Of a stretch of DNA of 64,000 nt, positions 35,535 to 48,295 are shown piece after piece. The stretch spans positions 60,672,328-60,736,327 of the forward strand of contig OW388302.1 of NCBI GenBank assembly GCA_936450465.1, written 5' to 3'. A model generated the notes under the pieces. That model was not told where the DNA came from and ran no database searches. It worked only from the letters and a program-made list of their open reading frames with translations. Both the position numbers and the translations under genes were made by a program. The stretch comes from Gibbula magus. Lineage: Eukaryota; Mollusca; Gastropoda; Trochida; Trochidae. Position 1 is the stretch's first letter; the number at the start of each line of letters is the position of its first letter.

Positions 35535-35927
35535 GTATTTACTTGATTGTCTTGCCAATGTTGATTAAAGTGTGGTGATTGTACCTGATTGTCTTACCAA
35601 TTGTGACTAAAGTGTGGTGATATTTACCTGATTGTCTTGCCAATGTTGACTAAAGTGTGGTGATTGTACCTGATTGTCCTGCCAATGTTGACTAAAGTGT
35701 GATGATATTTACCTGAAGTTCTTGCCAATGGTGACTAAAGTGTGATGATATTTACCTGAATGTCTTGCCAATGGTGACTAAAGTGTGGTGATATTTATCT
35801 GATTGTCTTGTCAATGGTGACTAAAGTGTGATGATATTTACCTGAATGTCTTGCCAATGGTGACTAAAGTGTGGTGATATTTACCTGATTGTCTTGCCAA
35901 TGGTGACTAAAGTGTGATGATATTTAC
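35535..35927. repeat. 43-bp tandem array, proximal block (about 9 units)
   Basis: The unit is gatatttacctgattgtctt + gccaatggtgactaaagtgt + gat. On the minus strand each unit begins CAGGTAAATATC, almost the same as the functional-looking donor of the exon at 35928-36222 (CAAG|GTAAATATC). The array directly continues the intron from that donor. Confidence 0.9.
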
Positions 35928-36222
35928 CTTGCTGCGACGTTTTCATAGTTCCTCTTCTTGTCGGCACGGAGAGGTTAACATTAACTCCAAAGGTGTCAAC
36001 CTTCTGTCCACTCGGTGTATAAGAGCTTAGTCCTGAAGTAGATTCGTTGACAAACAGTTGACATTTCAACTGTACATGGTCAAATGTGTAACCTGAAGAG
36101 TAACTGGTTCTACTATAAAGTACATCACACATACGTGGACCATATGGTTGAAGTGTGATCTGTTCGTATGCGTCCAAGATATTTTCTGATAGAACAAAAT
36201 GAAGGATCAACATTGAAATCAT
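35928..36222 (-). CDS. Signal peptide + PAN-like first exon of an ankyrin-family gene
   Basis: The minus ATG at 36222 opens MISMLILHFVLSENILDAYE, a short signal peptide, then ITLQPYGPRMCDVL, the family motif. Two cysteines of the paralogues are replaced (LYSRTSYSSGY where they have LC...C), so the disulfide pattern is reduced. The exon ends CAG CAA G|GTAAAT in phase 1. The same-strand ankyrin exon at 24393-25246 starts in phase 1, and this order matches the plus-strand copy at 52044-54355. The pairing over 10.7 kb is inferred. Immediately upstream of the promoter side is the satellite that starts near 36600. Confidence 0.65.
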
Positions 36223-36599
36223 TGTTTTCAAAAGAAAGTGTGGACAAAGAGCGGGCGTATTGACACAGAAACTACCTTAGGTTTCTGTTTGCTGCAGCTC
36301 TCTGTAAATTCGCACTATTAAGATAGAACGGTTTACACAATTGAACTTTGTTCATAAATACTTAACTGATTCTGTTTCTCTGTATTTCATAATATGTATA
36401 GTATATCAAAAGAAAATTAATAACCCTAATCATTTTTTTAAAATTTGTAATATATGTATTTTTAACACATCAAGTAAATAAATTATTCAAACTATGTTTC
36501 AGTAATGAATACAACTGTCATTGGCTTTAACACATAGTTTTAAATTTATTACTATATATCTTGTATTATAAATAAACAACTACAGAAAATTACAAAGTA
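36223..36599. other. 5' flank of the minus-strand PAN-like exon
   Basis: AT-rich. A promoter could lie here but no confident core element is seen. Confidence 0.35.
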
Positions 36600-39500
36600 A
36601 GAAGGAGATGACCTTTTGGTGACAATTCATTTCAGCTAACCCTCATTTTATCCTAACCCTATCCACTATTGAGACGAAATTGGGTGTTTTCCATGAGACA
36701 TAAAATTTTGAAAATAATATGCCTAAAAAGACATGCTGACATCGAAAGTACATGCAAACGCTTTTATCTTTCATGACATAGGTTGTTTCGACCTTAAGTG
36801 CAATAAAAAAAACACCTTTTTGTAACCCTAACCCTCATTTTACACTTACCCTATCCACTATTGAGACGAAATTGTTTTTGTTTTTTGCAAACGACATAAA
36901 ATTAGGAAATTAATATGCCTAACCAGACATGCTGACATCGAAGTACATGCAAACACTTTTACCTTTCATGACATAGGTTGTTTCGACCGTAAGTGCAATA
37001 TAAATATTTTTGTAACCCTAAATCCCATTTTATACTAACCTTATCCACTATTGAGACGAAATGGGTTAAACAAAAATTTAAATATACAATTTGGAAAATA
37101 AAATGCCTAAAAAGACATGCTGACATCGAAAGAACATGCAAACACTTTTTTATTTCCTGGCATAGGTTGTTTCGACTTTGAGTGCAATTTAAATCTTTTT
37201 GTAACCCTAACTCCTATTTTACCCTAACCCTATCCACTATTGAGACGAAATTGGTTGTTTTGCTTACGACATACAATTTAACAAATAATGTGCCTAAAAA
37301 GACATGCTGACATCGAAAGAATATGCAAAATCTGTTTTTTATTTCCTGGCATAGGTTGTTTCGACTTTAAGTGCAATATAAAACTTTTTTAACTCTTACC
37401 CTCAATTTACCCGAACCCTATCCACTATTGAGACGAAATTCGTTGTTTTTCAAAAGACATAAAATTTAGAAAATGATATGCCTAAAAAGACATGCTGACA
37501 TCGAACGAACATGCAGACACTTTTTTATTTCATGGCATAGGTTGTTTCGATTTTCAGGGCAATACAAATCTTTTTTCTAGCTCTAACCCTCATTTTACCC
37601 TAACCCTATCCACTATTGAGGCGAAATTGTTTTTTTTTTGCAAACGACATAAAATTTGAAAAATAATATGCCTAATAGGACATACTGACATCGAAAGGAC
37701 ATGCAGACACTTTTTTATTTCATGGCATAGGTTGTTTCGATTTTCAGTGCAATAAAAATCTTTTTTGTAGCTCTAACCCTCATTTTACCCTAACCCTATC
37801 CACTATTGAGACGGAATTGGTTGTTTTTCAAACGACATAGAATTTTAAAAATAATATGCCTAATAGGACATACTGACATCGAAAGTACATGCAAACGCTT
37901 TTATCTTTCATGGCATAGGTTGTTTCGACCTTAAGTGCAATAAAAAAAACTTTTTGTAACCCTAACCCTCATTTTACACTTACACTATCCACTATTTAGG
38001 CGAAATTGTTTTTTTTTGCAAACGACATAAAATCTGAAAATTAATATGCCTAACCAGACATGCTGACATCGAAGTACATGCAAACACTTTTATCTTTCAT
38101 GACGTAGGTTGTTTCGACCGTAAGTGCAATATAAATCTTTTTGTAACCCTAAATCCCATTTTATACTAACCCTATCCACTATTGAGACGAAATGGGTTAT
38201 TTTTTTTTTAAAATATACAATTTGGAAAATAAAATGCCTAAAAAGACATGCTGATTTCGAAAGAACATGCAAACACTTTTTTATTTCATGGCATACATTG
38301 TTTCGACTTTAAGTGCAATTTAAATCTTTTTGTAACCCTAAATCCTATTTTACCCTAACCCTATCCACTATTGAGACGAAATTGGTTGGTTTGCTTACGA
38401 CATACAATTAAACAAATAATGTGCCTAAAAAGACATGCTGACATCGAAAGAACATGCACAGACTTGTTTTTATTTCATGGCATAGGTTGTTTCGACGTGA
38501 AGTGCAATATAAACCTTTTTGCAAAACTAACCCTCATTTTATACTAACACTATCCACTATTGAGACGAAACTGGTGATTTTTAAAAAAACAAACAATTTG
38601 GAAAATATAATGCCTAAAAAGACATGCTGACATCGAAAGAATATGCAAAATCTGTTTTTATTTCCTGGCATAGGTTGTTTCGACTTTAAGTGCAATATAA
38701 AACTTTTTAACTCTAACCCTCATTTTACCCGGACCCTATCCACCATTGAGACAAAATTGGATATTTTTCGAAAACCATACAATTTGGAAAATAAAATGCC
38801 TAAAAGACATGCTGACATCAAAAGAACATGCAAGCACTTTTTTTTATTTCATGGCATAGGTTGTTTCGACCTTACCTGCAATATAAATCTTTTTGTTACC
38901 CTAACCCTCGTTTTATACTAACCCTATCCACTATTGAGACGAAATGCGTTGTTTTGCTGACGACATAAAATTTAAAAAGAACATGCAAACCCTTTTTTAT
39001 TTCCTGGCATAGGTTGTTTCGACTTTAAGTGCAATATAAAACTTGTTTAACTCTAACCCTCATTCTACCCGAACCCTATCCACTATTGAGACGAAATTCG
39101 TTGTTTTTCAAAAGACATAAAATTTAGAAAATGATATGCCTAAAAAGACATGCTGACATCGATAGTACATGCAAACACTTTTATCTTTCATGGCATAGGT
39201 TGTTTCGACGTTAACTGCAATAAAAAACACTCTTTGTAACCCTAACCCTCATTTTACACTTACCCTATCCACTATTTAGGCCAAATTGTTTTGTTTTTTC
39301 CAAACGACATAAAATTTGAAAAATAATATGCCTAATAGGACATGCTGACATCGAAAGTACATGCAAACGCTTTTATCTTTCATGACATAGGTTGTTTCGA
39401 CCTTAAGTGCAATAAAAAAAAAAACACCTTTTTGTAACCCTTACCCTCATTTTACACTTACCCTATCCACTATTGAGATGAAATTGTTTTTTTTCGCAAA

Positions 39501-42500
39501 CGACATAAAATTAAGAAATTAATATGCCTAACCAGACATGCTGACATCGAAGTGCATGCAAACACTTTTATCTTTCATGCCATAGGTTGTTTCGACCGTA
39601 AGTGCAATATAAATCTTTTTGTAACCCTAAATCCCATTTTATACTAACCCTATCCACTATTGAGACGAAATGGGTTAATTTTTTTTTTAAATATACAATT
39701 TGGAAAATAAAATGCCTAAAAAGACATGCTGACATCGAAAGAACATGCAAACACTTTTTTATTTCATGGCATAGGTTGTTTCGACTTTAAGTGCAATTTA
39801 AATCTTTTTGTAACCCTAACTCCTATTTTACCCTAACCATATCCACTATTGAGACGGAATTGGTTGTTTTTCAAACGACATAGAATTTTTAAAATAATAT
39901 GCCTAATAGGACATACTGACATCGAAAGTACATGCAAACGCTTTTATCTTTCATGGCATAGGTTGTTTCGACCTTAAGTGCAATAAAAAAAACTTTTTGT
40001 AACCCTAACCCTCATTTTACACTTACACTATCCACTATTTAGGCGAAATTGTTTTTTTTTGCAAACGACATAAAATCTGAAAATTAATATGCCTAACCAG
40101 ACATGCTGACATCGAAGTACATGCAAACACTTTTATCTTTCATGCCATAGGTTGTTTCGACCGTAAGTGCAATATAAATCTTTTTGTAACCCTAAATCCC
40201 ATTTTATACTAACCCTATCCACTATTGAGACGAAATGGGTTATTTTTTTTTTAAAATATACAATTTGGAAAATAAAATGCCTAAAAAGACATGCTGATTT
40301 CGAAAGAACATGCAAACACTTTTTTATTTCATGGCATACATTGTTTCGACTTTAAGTGCAATTTAAATCTTTTTGTAACCCTAAATCCTATTTTACCCTA
40401 ACCCTATCCACTATTGAGACGAAATTGGTTGGTTTGCTTACGACATACAATTAAACAAATAATGTGCCTAAAAAGACATGCTGACATCGAAAGAACATGC
40501 ACAGACTTGTTTTTATTTCATGGCATAGGTTGTTTCGACGTGAAGTGCAATTTAAATCTTTTTGTAACCCTAACTCCTATTTTACCCTAACCATATCCAC
40601 TATTGAGACGGAATTGGTTGTTTTTCAAACGACATAGAATTTTTAAAATAATATGCCTAAAAATCATGCTGACATCGAAAGTACATGCAAACACTTTTAT
40701 CTTTCATGGCATAGGTTGTTTCGACCTTAAGTGCAATAAAAAAAACTTTTTGTAACCCTAACCCTCATTTTACACTTACCCTATCCACTATTTTGGCGAA
40801 ATTGTTTTTTTTTTGTAAACGACATAAAATTTGAAAAATAATATGCCTAATAGGACATGCTGACATCGAAGTACATGCAAACACTTTTATCTGTCATGCC
40901 ATAGGTTGTTTCGACCTTACCTGCAATATAAATCTTTTTGTAACCCTAAATCCCATTTTATACTAACCCTATCCACTATTGAGACGAAATGGGTTATTTT
41001 TTTTTTTAAATATACAATTTGGAAAATACAATGCCTAAAAAGACATGCTGACATCGAAAGAACATGCAAACACTTTTTTTATTTCATGGCATAGGTTGTT
41101 TCGACTTTAAGTGCAATTTAAATCTTTTTGTAACCCTAACTCCTATTTTACCCTAACCCTATCCACTATTGAGACGAAATTGGTTGTTTTGCTTACGACA
41201 TACAATTTAACAAATAATGTGCCTAAAAAGACATGCTGACATCGAAAGAACATGCACAGACTTGTTTTTATTTCATGGCATAGGTTGTTTCGACGTGAAG
41301 TGCAATATAAACCTTTTTGCAACACTAACCCTCATTTTATACTAACACTATCCACTATTGAGACGAAACTGGTGATTTTTAAAAAAACAAACAATTTGGA
41401 AAATATAATGCCTAAAAAGACATGCTGACATCGAAAGAATATGCAAAATCTGTTTTTATTTCCTGGCATAGGTTGTTTCGACTTTAAGTGCAATATAAAA
41501 CTATTTTAAACTCTAACCCTCAATTAACCCGAACCCTATCCACTATTGAGACGAAATTCGTTGTTTTTCAAAAGACATACAATTTAGAAAATGATATGCC
41601 TAAAAAGACATGCTGACATCGAAAGAACATGCAAACCTTTTTTTAATTCCTGGCATAGGTTGTTTCGACTTTGAGTGCAATATAAAACTTTTTTAACTCT
41701 AACCCTCATTTTACCCGAACCCTATCCACCATTGAGACGAAATTGGATATTTTTCGAAAACCATACAATTTGGAAAATAAAATGCCTAAAAGACATGCTG
41801 ACATCGAAAGAACATGCAAGCACTTTTTTTTATTTCATGGCATAGGTTGTTTCGACCTTACCTGCAATATAAATCTTTTTGTTACCCTAACCCTCAATTT
41901 ACCCGAACCCTATCCACTATTGAGACGAAATTCGTTGTTTTGCTGACGACATAAAATTTAAAAAATGATATGCCTAAAAAGACATGCTGACATCGAAAGA
42001 ACATGCAAACCCTTTTTTATTTCCTGGCATAGGTTGTTTCGACTAGTGCAATATAAAACTTGTTTAACTCTAACCCTCATTTTACCCGAACCCTATCCAC
42101 TATTGAGACGAAATTCGTTGTTTTTCAAAAGACATAAAATTTAGAAAATGATATGCGTAAAAAGACATGCTGACATCGAAAGAACATGCAAACAATTATA
42201 TCTTTCATGGCATAGGTTGTTTCGACGTTAAGTGCAATATAAATCTTTTTGTAACCCTAACCCTCATTTTACACTAACCCTATCCACTTTTGAAACGAAA
42301 TTCGTTGTTTTGCTAACGTCATAAAATTTAGAAAATAATATGCCTAAAAAGACATGCTCACATCAAAAGAACATGCAAACAATTATATCTTTCATGGCAT
42401 AGGTTGTTTCGACCTTAAGTGCAATATAAACTTGTTTTTAACACTAACTCCCATTTTACACTAACCCTATCCACTATTGAGACGAAATTGGTTGTTTTTA

Positions 42501-42600
42501 AAAAAAACATAGAATTTGGAAATAAAATGCCTAAACAGACATGCTGACATCGAAAGTACATGCAAACACTTGTTTTTATTTCATGGCATATTTTGTTTCG
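36600..42600. repeat. ~189-bp satellite with telomere-like motifs (about 32 units)
   Basis: Successive atccactattgagacgaaat landmarks fall at 36661, 36853, 37043, 37232, 37420, 37608 and 37798, a spacing of 188-192 bases. Each unit has gtaaccctaaccctcatttt + accctaaccctatcc (CCCTAA-type), then a variable T-rich part, then cctaaaaagacatgctgaca + tcgaaagaacatgcaaaca. Segments near 37860-38530 and 39900-40570 are almost identical at a distance of 2,043 bases, so a higher-order repeat exists. Some units are shortened (for example near 38960). Small frames inside are satellite artefacts. Confidence 0.95.
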
Positions 42601-42745
42601 ACCTCTCCCCCTCCCTCTCCCTCTCCCTCTCCCTCTCACCTTTCCCCTTTCCCTTCTCCAATCCCCTCCCCTACCCAATGACAGTATGTATTTGAAGGTT
42701 AATGGGTATATGTGCCTGAATGAATGGGTTTTTTAACTCCTCCTC

Positions 42746-42792
<47 letters not shown>

Positions 42793-42824
42793 CCTCTCCC
42801 CTTTTCCTCCCGTCTCCTATCACA

Positions 42825-42915
<91 letters not shown>
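42601..42915. repeat. Pyrimidine-rich tracts (CCCTCT)n and (CT)n
   Basis: A cccctctcc-type tract (42605-42670), a CT run (about 42752-42789) and a pure CT run of about 85 bases (about 42828-42914) follow the end of the satellite. Homopyrimidine runs also produce long low-complexity frames that are not genes. Confidence 0.9.
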
Positions 42916-42917
<2 letters not shown>

Positions 42918-44227
42918 ATTGAAGTGCGGCTCGTAATATCATGTCTTTTAGCACAACCGGAAACTGTTTTATCAGACATCAATCGTGTGTATACAAAAGA
43001 ACAGGAATACAATTACAGTAAAAAACTTAATATTGTAGTTATGAAATATATATTAAAAAACACGAAACTACTTTCAAAGACAACTAGTACTGAGTTTAGG
43101 TATTGCTTGCTCCCCCTTATAAGTTACCTTGTGATGTTTCAACGCCGCAACCAATATTTAAGCATCAAACATCCCAGTACCATACTTATCTAAACGTTAT
43201 TTCCTCAATAAAACTCTTCAGAGACACGGTGTTGTCAATATGGTGCAATTATCGCTTTGTGTCATAATGACATTGCCTTTCTGTTGTCCATAGGCTATTA
43301 CCTGACTGAAAATAAGTAATTAATTACATAATTGTAATGCGAAAATATCGACAATATCTCTTGATATTCTCGTTAAATAGATAGACCTTACTTATTTGAT
43401 CCATCATGAACATATATGCATGAAACAAATTTTAAAATAATTAAATTAACCAATTTCTATTCCAACTACTCTCACAAACGTCAATATATTAGTTGTATCG
43501 TCTTACATCAATACATGCAACAGTCAAAATGAGTCTATACATTTAATCCATTCAGCTCATGGTGTACAAAGAAGACAATAAAAACCTTTCACAAGAGTTC
43601 TTGTGTATGAGAATGATCAATTCATCATGATTTCAATCATTTTTATATTAAAAATCAGGGTTGTCAGGTTGGGAAATTTGTAATGAAAGACTTAATACAC
43701 TAGTATATCTACCGAGGATCCAATTCTACAAGGCTTTATGGACTTCAAGTCTTGTCGAGAGTCCTTTGAAGTCCACTCAGTCTCGCAATAACCAATTAAG
43801 AGACCGAAACTTCACCAAACAGTCGATCAATCTTTGTTATGTTACTAGTACATGGAATACAGTCATTTGATTGGATGAGGAGGATGTTTATTGGTCATTG
43901 AGTTTGATACGTCAGTCATCAGATCTATAGAAGAGACTGCAGACTGCCTGTTAAAACTTAACAGTTCAGTTGGAGAGAGGATTAATTTTGAAGACATTGG
44001 GTACACTCATGACAGAGGTACTCGGGGTTTGAGCCTTAACTGAAGATTTATATGGTAGAAACTGTTCCAACTATTCTCTTGAAGAAAGTGATTCTATGAG
44101 CTTGAAGCCGACACATTGTGATACTCTCGATACACTGAGTAAACAGAGGTTCAGACACATTTTTATATTTTTGATACAAGAACTTCGATTTAAGAAGACT
44201 TGAGGTGTGAAAAGTCTATTATTCAGA
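42916..44227. other. Intergenic; upstream of the PAN-EB-PAN gene
   Basis: No ORF is supported. A TATA-like gatctataga lies at 43921 and may mark a promoter for the following gene, but this is weak. Confidence 0.35.
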
Positions 44228-46446
44228 ATGATTATCCTGCTGCTAATTTCATCACTCCCATATTCATTACCTTCTTGTTCACCAAACTATATTTATAAGA
44301 ATCCTCAATACGACAACAAAGACGTTTCCCAATCTCTGATCTGGAACGTGAACGATCTGACTAAGATAGAATGTCTCCGCAAGTGTTACACCGACAAGTA
44401 CTGTCTGAGTTTCCAGTTCAACCCCTCTGGAGGAACTTGTGCTGCTTTCATGGAGAAGTTTGGAATTGTTTCTGTTCCTACAGTCCATCAACCAGGATTC
44501 GTGATGTACCAGATCTCTAAACGTGAGTGTAATGTATCAAGTTATGTACCATTTGTACCAGCCAAAACCAGGTATCAATTTACACCTTTGTCATATATTC
44601 AGTTTGTTAGACCAACAAAAATCAGTTTTCACTTGTGTCATACATACATGAATAACGTTGATGTTTTAAAGTCTATCCGAGTTAATGCCCCTTTTTTCCT
44701 CTTCTTTGGCATGATCATAACCATTGGAAAATTACACTTGTGACGTCATCCTATTGTTCTGTCGCTCCATTATTTATAATTCAGTATAGGGCAGTTGCAC
44801 ACCTTTAAAAAAATAACTTTAATTTTTAGAAGTAAATTTGTTAAAACAACAATACTTTGAGTGTAGGTTAATTATGGCCCCCTAACTCTAAATTCCTTAA
44901 CATAATGGGCATCTATCATTCGGACCCTTAAATGGATAATCACCTGGACATTAACCTATACGGAAATGGTCACATCGTGTGCCAATATAATACACTGCTG
45001 GAGCATAACAATAGACAACCAGACTCGGTTGTGGTATATTCGACGTTTTCTATTTACCCCTCTCATTAATTGTCAGCCCCAGGACGAGTGGGATCAGACT
45101 GTGAAGAAGATGTAGACTGCCTGTCCCTGACCCAGTCTCACTGTCGTGAAGGATGGTGCAGGTGTAACACTGGATATGATGGGTCAGCTGGTGGCACTAA
45201 CTGTCGCTTACTCTCAGGTAACCATTTTTTTGTCAGAAATTACACAATTATACTTACTAATTATCTTCGCTAGCTACAGAGGGTTGCATATATCTTTACC
45301 AGTACCTACCGCATTCAGATTGCAGTCAGACCGTGGTTGACCGCGATCAGAATGCAGTCAGACCGCCATCAACCGAGATCAGATAACAGTCAAAACGCGG
45401 TTGACCGCGTTCAGAATGCATTCAGATTGCGTTTTTCAGGTAATTAATTCTGCAAGGGTCTGTAGGGATATAGGTCACCATACTTTTACCCATACTTTTC
45501 AAAGTGTATCGAATGAGTTTTACTCCTGGGGCCCTTCCAGGAATACACCTACACTTTCACAAAACCGTAGGTGTATCCAGAAATGCACTTAGACGTTTTT
45601 GTCATACAATTAATAGCCACGAGACCGGGAGTTGGTTATAAGTAAGACCTCAATCCATCCGGACTTTCGTTTTCGAAAATATGTCTCATTGTTTTCATAT
45701 ATTTTCACATTATATTCAGAGCTAACATTGATATTTTAGCTTGAATGCTACGTTCCTACTTATTGACAAAAGAGTTGCTTTCAGTTTTCAGTTCTCTCTA
45801 TTGTGATGGTCCCAACAAATGACGGTGCTCTGTACTCTCTCCCTGCAAATTACAATGCTGTCTCTACTGTTCTCATCTCTTTATTAATTGAACCTTTGCT
45901 TTCCATCTTATGTTTTACACTAGATAACCTCAGCTGTGTTGGTATGTGTAAGTAATGTTCACTAGTTGATGATACTATATTTCTTTTCTAAAATAATTAT
46001 TTTGTTTTACATTTCATCCCATATGAAATTCAGTTGATCATTTTCATATCTATATGTTATCTAACCAGATTTCTTGTTGTTTCAGAGTGCATCTACTTCA
46101 CTGGCATCTCATCCAATCAGATTTCTTGTTGTTTCAGAGTGCACTTACCTTACAGGCATCTAATCCAATCAGATTTCCTGTTGTTTCAGAGTGCACCTCC
46201 TTCAACGACGTGTTTACACTGTACATCAACAGCGTCATAGTTGTAAATGACATCGACTCGGTGTACAGTTTTAACAGATCTGTGTGTCTACAGCACTGCC
46301 TCGACCATCCTGACTGTGTATCTGTTGATTACGATTACATCAGCAACATCTGTTTCATCCAATCCATTGCCTGGACGGATGCAGCGAGTGTGCTTGAAGG
46401 AACAAGCACAATTTATGACTTCTACCAGAGAGGTTGTCAGTGGTAA
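44228..46446 (+). CDS. Secreted PAN - EB/EGF-like - PAN protein, three exons
   Basis: Exons are 44228-44522, 45077-45217 and 46190-46446; all junctions are phase 1 with GT/AG ends (AAAC|GTGAGT, tgtcag|CC, CTCAG|GTAACC, gtttcag|AG). Together they encode 230 residues. Exon 1: signal peptide (MIILLLISSLPYSLPS) and a PAN/Apple domain (IWNVNDLTKIECLRKCYTDK, YCLSFQF, GGTCAAF). Exon 2: a six-cysteine EB/EGF-like module (SDCEEDVDCLSLTQSHCREG, WCRCNTGY). Exon 3: a second PAN domain (ECTSFNDVFTLYINSVIVVN, VCLQHCLDHPDCVSVDY) ending CQW-stop. PAN domains bind proteins or glycans. The chosen start is the ATG before the hydrophobic run. A promoter is not certain. The acceptor of exon 3 lies in a triplicated 52-bp repeat. 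Confidence 0.85.
45300..45430. repeat. GC-rich degenerate repeat in intron 2
   Basis: Units around cagtcagaccgcggttgacc + gcgatcagaatg recur about four times with internal palindromes (cgcggttgaccgcg). It lies within intron 2 of the PAN-EB-PAN gene. Confidence 0.6.
46061..46216 (+). repeat. 52-bp triplication carrying a 3' splice acceptor
   Basis: Three units of atttcttgttgtttcagagt + gcatctacttcactggcatc + ... have AG dinucleotides at 46084-46085, 46136-46137 and 46188-46189. The last acceptor leads into the PAN exon. In the exon phase, the middle one reads into a stop soon after and the first goes out of frame. Confidence 0.85.
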
Positions 46447-48291
46447 ACTGTTTTACCCGTTTCATAGACTACAATTTAGTCTATGGACTTTTTAGAATTA
46501 TTGTATATTCATCCTTATGAGTATATAGTTTTCAATACTTCTATTCAGTTTATCTAGACTTGCTTAATAAAGATCAAGACTGTATTAAAACTCTTATTTT
46601 ACACAGTCATGGAGCAGGACTACCCGTTACACTACGACCAAAATTATCCCAAATCACCAAGAGATTTTCAATTTTGTGAACAGCAATTACACTTGTTCGA
46701 AACGTTTACGAAAATAAGTAGCTTTTACATGCTGAAAGCCTACTAAATGCGTACGTATTATCTTCGAATTACCTGAAGAAATAAATAAGACACAGTTGCG
46801 AATACACTACGGATTTCCAAGAATAAGATACGATATCAAGATTCATGTAGGAATAGTTTACGATAGTTCGTGACCATTTGGTGATTAATCTGTACTTGTT
46901 TCGTCTTTTAATTCACGACATTTGTAGATGATTCGTAGATAATTTGTGAGTAGTTCGGCTGCGAACACCAAAATTATCAACCAAGAAAAGGTTTTGACAA
47001 AAAAAAACAGAAACACAATTTTTGTTCACGGAAGTCAGGAATTGGAAGAATATTGTCGTATCAACTGGGAATCATTGTGGGAATACCCATCAATGATGTC
47101 ACAGGTGGCCTGTTTGTCCAACGCCCAACTAATTAGGTGCACTGCTGATCTCACTACTGGGCCGATTGGCTTATGTCATTCGAATTTATTGAACTGTTTC
47201 TGTTGCTAGAGAATGTTTTCTGCAGTGTCATGTAAAACTCAAGCTTTGGAACCAACGAATAGTTTGTCCAAAATCATTGCAATTTCGTGCTTTGTTTTGA
47301 GAAATGTGAACTGAATATGATAAAATGATAAGATATGTCTATTAAAAGTAGCTACATGAGATCGTGACACCACATCTTCTTCTCCAGGACAAACAAATAT
47401 TTAAGGGTAGGGAAAACAACCATTAAAATATATAATTCACTGGCTGTGAGTCCAGGGTCTGCAATGTGTGTATTTGCATTGTGTTGACCTGGGCAGTGAC
47501 CACTCCCTGGTAGAGATATGCAAACATCAGCTATATAGCTGTCACTGCTAATACACAGAGGTTTCAGGTTACTTAAAACTTCTCTTCTTTGTTACAGTCT
47601 GTGTGTGAGAATGGTTTAGTCTTACACTCAGATGTTCAAGAGAATTTATTCATCAAATATCAACATGTTATTAAATATTGAAAAGGAGCCTATGAGAAAC
47701 GGAATTTTCAAAAACAGATCAGGTATCCTTTTCATTATGTTATAAATGTTATGATATTTCCAGAATACATTTAAGAACTAAAACAATAGAATGCACAAGT
47801 CTACAATATTTATTTTGAATGTGGATAAATGTGTAACCAATTTTCACAATAAATTTTGAATTTGATGACTTGGCATTATTAAGTGACATTTTCATCTGTT
47901 CCTTAGAGAAAATGAATAACATAAATATTGATGAGCTGCAGAGCCAATGGCTCTATTTTTATTTATTTTTATCAGAAGCAGGTTTATCTTTACACGTATA
48001 CACGTTACAGGGTCTTCTTGTGACACTTTCAACAAGTAGTCTGTTTTCAAATTTGTAAGAGTCTATCGAGATCTATAATTAACAAACAAGCAATACCTCG
48101 TGTGACAATTATCTCACGATTGGCTTAGAGCAGCAAACGATGATTTTGAAAATAAGTCTCATTAATTCTTAGCCTTATTAACTTCTTTGAAGAGCAATTA
48201 GAAGAGAGACACTGTTATTGACAAGAACTACTTTATTATGAAAAATACTCTATGTTTTGAAGTTGATGCTCTCTTTTTCAGAGTTACTTCA
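46447..48291. other. Intergenic, no supported gene
   Basis: The frame at 46946-47209 has no recognised domain or splice context. A tatatagctgtcactgc stretch near 47533 could be a promoter, but no coding exon follows closely. Confidence 0.35.
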
Positions 48292-48295
48292 TTAA

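Noticed and set aside
34370..35927. CRISPR-like array
   Set aside because: Units are contiguous 43-bp tandem copies with no unique spacers, and the DNA is eukaryotic.
36959..41946. Repeated ~60-codon frames on both strands
   Set aside because: They are satellite units read in frame. They recur with the 189-bp period and have no independent support.
42671..43193. Ser/Leu or Arg/Glu low-complexity frames
   Set aside because: They are translations of CT microsatellites.
46946..47209. 87-codon frame
   Set aside because: Unrecognised, with no convincing start or splice context.
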